Shown here: piece after piece, positions 29,401 through 64,000 of the stretch
How positions within the stretch are numbered: the first letter of the stretch is position 1
How the letters are laid out: each line of letters begins with the position of its first letter
From: Mesostigma viride
Lineage: Eukaryota > Streptophyta > Mesostigmatophyceae > Mesostigmatales > Mesostigmataceae
Reading direction: 5' to 3'
Assembly (NCBI GenBank): GCA_009746045.1
Contig: RPFO01000050.1
Coordinates: forward strand, 1,116,381 to 1,180,380
Length of the DNA: 64,000 nucleotides
Program-made: the position numbers and the translations under genes
Notes under the pieces: generated by a model
Told to the model about the DNA's origin: nothing
The model's database searches: none
The model's input: only the letters and a program-made list of their open reading frames with translations

Positions 29401-31377
29401 GAGGCATCATGAGTCCTATTCTCGGTTACTATTGGTGATAATACCGTACGAAACACCATAAGTGCACACGCCGTAGTTGCAGGAACACACTTGGCGATGC
29501 TTACGGGAACACTGCCCCGATGTGATATCCAGCCATACCACAGCTGAGCAGCCAAAAGTAGCCAGCGATGGATGGCTAGAAGCAACGGGGATGGAGGCAG
29601 GGCAATAAGGCACCACGATGGCCCGGTCACTAACAAAGGCACACCAAGTGAACAAGGAGATGGTCTGCCACGCAGACAGGTATATTGACTATCTAACTGT
29701 GAGGCAAGCACAGAACTAATTACCAATTGGCTGTGAGGGAAGACCAGAATTAGTTATTAACTAGTTGTGCGGAAAGTACATGATCAGTCATTAAATAGAT
29801 GTATGGGAAGTCCAGCATTATTAATTAGTAATGATGGAAGTGCAGAATGGCAACAGGATTTCTGAAAATGGAACAGATGCCAGAATTACCTTATCAACCA
29901 ACAGCACATGTAGGGCACTGGGGACATATATTATATAGAGAGGACTCACCCACCATAGAAAATAAGGGGCAAACCATGCCATTCCTAGTGCACGGGTGCC
30001 CAGATAGCTAGGCGGTTGGAAAAAAAGAAGTGCATGAACGGGGGTTATGGACATGCCATAATAGGATGTCCACTCTTACTTCCTGGTCATCCCAAGAAGA
30101 ATAGAAGCCAACCATATGGAAAAGGGAGAGAGGCCGCACCTTATCATACTTCTCCACGGGCGGGACTTTGAGACTGTTCACGTTGGTGAGGTTGAGCGCC
30201 TTCTGAAGGTTCTTCTTTTCCAGTCTCTGCCGCCAATGGGTGCATGTGGGGTTGGGGTTGGGGATTTGAACCGCAGTTGTAGGAGTTGAAAGCAGATAGC
30301 TCTACCGATAGCTCTACCAATACGGACACCACAAGATCGCATTCAAAAGGTAGGGTTTGAGCAGTACTGAACAGCGGCTCAATGTGACACCGAGTCAGTT
30401 TGCTTGTTATTGTCATAAAAGTCCTTGACATTGAAATACCATGTCAGTTCAGTTAGTCGGTATTCGGCAACGGGCTTGCAAAGCCAGTAGATACTGGGCT
30501 GCAAAGATCACATGCACCTATAGAAACATGAACGGGCATGATCGCAAACCGAGTGCAGGGTGACATGGGGATGATGGCCACGGTGGTAGCGGGGGGGAAG
30601 GGCAGGAAGGGGGTGATAGGGGTAGCGGGGGTAGTGTGGGGTAGTGTGGGTGGCAGGGCTAATGAGGTGATAGAGGGAGTGTGGGGTAGTGGGGGTAGTG
30701 TGGGTCAGGAGAGCATGGGGGTGATCGCTAGGGTTGGGTCGGGTACCGTGGGAGTACCCGACCTCGGGTACCGCTAGTACCGATACCGGTACCGAGAGGG
30801 AGCCCCAGGTACCCGTACCGGTACCAAGTCATTTCGTTGGTACCCGAGGCACTCGGGTACTGGTCGGGTACTGCTCGGGTACTGGTGTGGCGCCTACAAG
30901 GCCGAGACCCTTGCGAGTCCAGGCCTCAGGTGCTGGCCCGGCAAGGCATGCCAAGTGGCAGCCCGAGGAAGCCCCTCATATTGGCATCGTCAGATATTAG
31001 CCGGCTCTTCAGTAGTAGGCACTAATGAGCACGTGCACTGCCTACTGCCGGGTCAGTTATTACCATTTGCCAAAAATATACGTATCTGGTGCTAGTATAT
31101 ATTTGTAGCGATTGGTTGAAGTACGTACGGCTACTACGATGCAAAGTACCCGATACCGGTACCCGATGGTACCCGATGTACCCGGTACCGGTATCGAGAA
31201 GCGTTGGCCAGTACCCAGTACCGGTACCGATACCCGAGGTCAGTACTGATACCGATACCAGTAGGGCTTGACCTGGTACCCGACCCAACCCTAGACTGAT
31301 CGCGTTAAATGGGGCTAAGGGGGGTCATGGACGCATATTGTAGCACATTGTAAAGGGCTTTGCCTGGAAAATGTGCG

Positions 31378-31413
<36 letters not shown>

Positions 31414-32030
31414 ACACACATGTGCACACACGCAGGATGGTTGGTGCCAGACCCTGGCATCTATCTGGTGCAAAATCAGAAGATGGTAAGAAGCATGCAA
31501 GAAAGAGTTGAGTTGAGTTGAGTTTATTCCAGCGTAGCTTGTCGGACAGGCTTATTAAGCAAGAAAGAGTGAGGGGCAGGTAGCGATGATTTACCAGCAA
31601 CTCAGTCTCCACAGCAGCTCGCTTCGCTTCGAGGAGGACGAGGTGGGTTTCGTCCAGATTGGACTTGTAAGTATCCTGCAACCCACAGGGATGTCGCGCA
31701 CCGCCAGAAAAAACATTGGGGGGGGGGGGGGGGGGGGCAATTAAGCAAGCATGATGACAGATGTCGCCAATAAAAGGGAACCGGTAGCGGGGCACAGATG
31801 ATAAGACAGCAATATAGGTATCTTGATGACTTGATATGCAATTGAGGATCAACTCAACCAACCCTTTCAAGGACAAGTTTTGTAGCGAGGGCCTCCCATG
31901 TGCGAATTTCGCGGGCGCACGCAGCAGCTGATCGCCCCGACTTTAGGAGAGTCGCGTGGAACACGGCGCTAAGGACGAAAAGAAGAGCGACAGCTAATAC
32001 CGCCCACCGTGGCGCCGGCACGGAAGCCAT
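26436..32030 (-). CDS. Unknown signal-anchored, coiled-coil protein; divergent partner of BBS1
   Basis: Spliced from the minus strand. Proposed exons: 31863-32030, 31595-31675, 30140-30226, 29125-29256, 28399-28467, 27347-27469 and 26436-26531. All have AG/GT borders and lengths divisible by three (all introns phase 0), giving about 251 residues. Exon 1 (ATG 32030) starts MASVPAPRWAVLAVALLFVL: a basic/short N-terminus then a hydrophobic segment, so a signal anchor or signal peptide. Exons 2-3 are helical (LDETHLVLLEAKRAAVETEL, RLEKKNLQKALNLTNVNSLK). Exon 4 has VTFDGRTGLWWYGSLEP; exon 6 is GEDSWRDFQLRLKEKQGRPD onward. Exons 1, 2, 3 and 6 are convincing; 4 and 5 fair; the last (ending LHYLA, stop) is a guess. 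A type II Golgi or ER protein is one possibility. No family recognised. Confidence 0.55.
26620..26760. repeat. CA-rich dinucleotide tract
   Basis: Imperfect (CA)n and CACACATGCAAA repeats leading into the 8-bp array. Confidence 0.8.
26761..27262. repeat. 8-bp minisatellite CGCCCGAA
   Basis: About 60 copies of CGCCCGAA with variants (CGCCGAAA, CGGCCGGA, CAAAAGCG). Because 8 is not a multiple of 3, all six frames stay open, so the long frames here are not genes. It sits in an intron of the minus-strand gene. Confidence 0.95.
28145..28365. repeat. 39-bp tandem repeat, about 5.7 copies
   Basis: GGTCCTAGTCCCCATCAACA / AGCAGGCTCAACGGCATGG. Intronic in the minus-strand gene, ending just before its candidate exon at 28399. 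Confidence 0.93.
28491..28750. repeat. 28-bp tandem repeat, about 9 copies
   Basis: TTCAGGGGGAGGAGGCAGAT / AAGCACAG with AGATAA/AGAGAA variants. Confidence 0.95.
28950..29110. repeat. Short tandem duplications next to candidate exon 4 donor
   Basis: TAGAATAAGGCAGCGA and ACAGTATTATGGAATAAGGC recur four to five times, ending directly at the candidate donor side of exon 29125-29256. Confidence 0.8.
30540..30725. repeat. G-rich degenerate tandem (GGTAGTGTGGG)
   Basis: Irregular repeats of GGGGGTAGTGTGGG and GGTGATAG, ending at the TIR element. Confidence 0.7.
30728..31294. mobile_element. Non-coding TIR element built from GGTACC-rich palindromes
   Basis: Perfect 20-bp inverted ends: CTAGGGTTGGGTCGGGTACC (30728) and its complement ending at 31294. 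Both subterminal regions (30740-30890, 31145-31280) are packed with GGTACC, CGGTACCGATACC and GGGTACTGG motifs in opposite orientation. TGATCG lies directly left (30722-30727) and 2 bp right (31297-31302), a possible target duplication. No ORF. MITE-like; superfamily unknown. Intronic in the minus-strand gene. Confidence 0.7.
31379..31413. repeat. Poly-C run, with a poly-G run at 31720-31738
   Basis: About 34 consecutive C, then CACACACATG. These oppositely oriented G/C runs bracket exon 2 of the minus-strand gene. Another C run is at 36244-36261. Confidence 0.9.
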
Positions 32031-33213
32031 GACCTACAGGCTTGCAGCCTCCAAAACGACATGAAATCCATGCATTGCCAAATGGATCGTATCAGGGACC
32101 AATTGGAAGGCTGACCAATGACCATGCGGGCCTGTCCCCACGGCTAGAGTAAATAATTGGGCTGACGCTAACAGGCTCGCCTGTAGAGCTTGAGAACTTG
32201 CGAGAGGTCGTGTTTTAGATCTTGCAAGTGGGGCACAATAGACAGCAACCGATCCATTCCGTGGACATGGCTTTACGGTTAAAACAGACAAACAATTGTG
32301 TTTCTACCGTCGATAGCTGCCGTAAGGTGGAGCTTTGATTTGCAGGAATCGTGTCTCCGTAGCTGGGACAAGAGGTAGATAATCGTACCCGACTGCACCT
32401 CATGGCAATACCTGTGATGATAAGTATCCCAATTAGGGATAATTCCCAAGAGATTACGCCTGGAATCTGGATAATAACGTGCTTTATAACCCAAAGCCTG
32501 GCCAAACAAGGGGCAAAGAGTCATGACGTCCTGGTCGGCCAGGTCGGGAAAGCTACTCCTGGTCTGTAAAGCGAGCGCAGCACTGTCAGGCGTCAGCTGA
32601 CCGATCGTTGGGTGTCAGGATTGGAAGCTACGTCGGACCAAATCTATTGCCGGCCGCAAACAACTACAGCATTTGACCTGAACATGTTAGTTGACCTGTT
32701 TGGGGGGCCTAATGTCCTAGGAGCACCAAGCCTGGGCGCCAGACACGAGACCCGTTGACAAGTGTTTTCGAGACGGGCAGATCCACGAATAGCCATGGAA
32801 ACAGGATGCAGAAAAATGTACCTATTTACGGTCCTGGCCAGTATTTGAGCTGAAACCTCGCTTGCCACGGACGTTGCCAGTTGAGCCTGGGGAAATTGGT
32901 CATAATTTGGGACAGGGTTACAGGACACAGCCTTCCTGCATGAAAGCATAAGTCATCGTAATATATTGTAATTTGAGCGATGGTATTTACCTCGTCGCTC
33001 TACGTTCTTGACCTGCGGTCTATACCGGTAATGGATAGGGCCGACAGGACATAGGGTGCGTAGCAGTGGCCAAACCACGCAGGCGAACAAAATGCTGCTC
33101 CAAACGCCGACACATGATAGTTAGGATTAGCCATCTAATGTCTCTGTCCGGTCGTGGCCATCTTTGACATTCTTCTGGCGGGGCCATATCTTTCACATTA
33201 TTTGCACAATAAA
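32031..33213. promoter_or_regulatory. Shared upstream region of a divergent gene pair
   Basis: 1183 bp between the ATG of the minus-strand gene and the ATG of BBS1, with no convincing ORF. It must contain both 5' UTRs and promoters. No TATA box or known cis motif stands out, so a bidirectional promoter is inferred from layout only. Confidence 0.5.
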
Positions 33214-62712
<29,499 letters not shown>

Positions 62713-64000
62713 GTACGTGCGGCCACCGCTATTTGTTTATTGAGAATGATAAGTTACCACCGTTCTACATATGCGTACTGTTGTAAGCCTTGTAACACCG
62801 TCTCGCAGCTCATCGTGCGTGGCTCATAGACCCATGCTAAGGAACTCCCTGGCATATTGTATTATTTATTACGCTTGTATCCCAGCTCATAGTTCGTGTG
62901 GCCCTTGGCCCACTAGTCCCCCGACCGACCCCAATGCCATACTACGGCTTCGCTAGGCACCCCCCTAAAAGCGCTGGAAGGGGATGGACGTGCGATAATT
63001 TGTACCAGCACTGTTTTGTGCCGCCCGTCTCGCGGCTCATCGTACGTGTTTAAAACCAATCACTAATGCATGACATTGTGCAAGTATGCCATACAACCGC
63101 ACATTGCCCGCAGCATCATGCTACAAACACGCACATGTATCTTATGCCCATCCCGCAGCTCATTGTATGTGCATGACATCCATGGCGTATTATATGCACT
63201 GTAATGTATGTATGCCAGATATGCCGCAGTGGCCACGCCCCCATGCCAAGTAGCGCAGCCATCACCCGCTGCCCGACCCTAATGGCCATAGCAGTGTAGC
63301 ACTGGCCAACTGCCCCCCCCCCTCCTCACATCGGCTTACATAAGCCACCACCCAACCCAATGAATTGTGACGTGTTAGGTGACCCCTTGCACCAGGGCCA
63401 CGCCAGAACCCTTGTCATTGTGGTTAATTTTGTTTTTTTTTCCGTACACTTGTGTGGGTCATCTTGTCGTTTTCATGCATAGTATTTTCATGCATTCGAA
63501 ACCGGATCCCTGGCACACAGCCCCATTACTGACACGGGAAATGACTGACGTTGTAGTAGAGCCTTCCACCCCCGTGCCATGTGGCATACAAGGCCCCTCT
63601 GACTACCCCGCCATGTCACTTAGTGATCTCCCTGCCCAACATGCCCTTACCGCCTTGTTGTCACCCCGCCAAGCATCCCATGCAACCTAGTGCCCCTTGA
63701 AGTGGGGTCAGTTCTGCCGGCATCGCGTAAGCAGCCAAGAAAAATTCATCGGGTCCGGCCCCTCCCTCGCCCGCCTGTCAGTTCTCTCGGGTAGCGGGGA
63801 CTTGCCAACATGTAGCTGCATAGCACGCTCTCCTCCCTTGGCTGCATGGTCAGTTCCCCGTTGCACCGGCCCCTTATTCCTTCCCCCTGTGCGCTGGCCG
63901 GCCGTATCCCCCTTTGCCCGAGCACTTCACGTCGCCATTTTGGAGCACCGAAACTCCTCGTTGGCCCCCTCTGAGAATGCCACTTGCCAAATGGCATCGG
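62713..64000. other. BBS1 intron 18 (partial)
   Basis: No exon resembling the remaining GAE part was found, so the terminal exon(s) lie to the right. Apart from the echoes only short frames are present. Confidence 0.6.
62797..63175 (+). repeat. Four echoes of exon 18 donor junction
   Basis: GTCTCGCAGCTCATCGTGCG (62800), TCCCAGCTCATAGTTCGTGT (62880), CGTCTCGCGGCTCATCGTAC (63027) and ATCCCGCAGCTCATTGTATG (63150) copy CGTCTCGCAGCTCATC|GTACG (62697). All keep a GT at the donor position. Confidence 0.92.

Noticed and set aside
63379-63997. Short frames at the right edge as the last BBS1 exon
   Set aside because: None resembles the remaining GAE sequence or has matching splice phase.

Overview
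The window is nuclear DNA of a ciliated eukaryote, most likely a green alga. It has GT-AG introns, GC-rich exons in AT-richer introns, plant/alga-type transposons (CACTA, hAT, Ty1/copia and Ty3-like LTR elements, an L1-like LINE), a TTTAGGG-type telomere-like motif, and a BBS1 gene, which is kept only by organisms with cilia. Nothing bacterial is visible (no operons, CRISPR or ribosome binding sites). The exact species cannot be read from the sequence.

Left third (1-25.5 kb): nested mobile elements. 1-1.95 kb is a decayed Ty3-like gag on the minus strand, preceded by a small separate ORF with a viroplasmin/RNase H1 N-terminal-like domain. A solo-LTR-like block (3.2-3.9 kb) and a cluster of nested palindromes (3.95-4.48 kb, including a perfect 208-bp palindrome) follow. 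A hAT transposase tail with a huge CTC triplet tract lies at 5.45-6.29 kb. A minus-strand LINE (6.35-13.1 kb) is split inside its YADD reverse-transcriptase motif by a complete 4.7-kb CACTA transposon (6699-11416, 12-bp termini, TG target duplication). At 13.8-14.8 kb is an ORF1-only retroposon with a 12-bp target duplication. A second, plus-strand LINE (16.2-25.1 kb) is split by a very young, intact 6455-bp Ty1/copia-like element (16969-23423) with 482-bp LTRs that look identical, CATGA target duplications, intact gag and pol, and an unusual pol.

Middle (26.4-33.2 kb): a minus-strand gene of unknown function, with a signal-anchor first exon and a coiled-coil, probably seven phase-0 exons. 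It is divergent from BBS1 across a 1.2-kb shared upstream region. Its introns hold an 8-bp, a 39-bp and a 28-bp tandem array and a TIR element built of GGTACC motifs.

Right half (33.2-64 kb): BBS1, the membrane-facing subunit of the BBSome. Eighteen exons join in a continuous frame of 543 codons; the last part of the C-terminal GAE domain lies beyond the window. Coding sequence is about 5.5% of the gene. Introns carry large satellites: 12-bp in intron 1, an 8.4-kb 44-bp array of about 191 copies in intron 2, 92-bp in intron 4, 5-bp in intron 13, 10-bp in intron 14 and GA in intron 15.

The most unusual signal is that at least ten BBS1 splice junctions are echoed by one or more decayed direct copies inside the neighbouring intron. 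Each copy spans the exon edge, the AG or GT and some intron, and some still carry the coding sense of the exon. The same is seen at two intron ends inside the CACTA element. This looks like intron growth by repeated short tandem duplication across splice junctions, leaving decoy splice sites behind.
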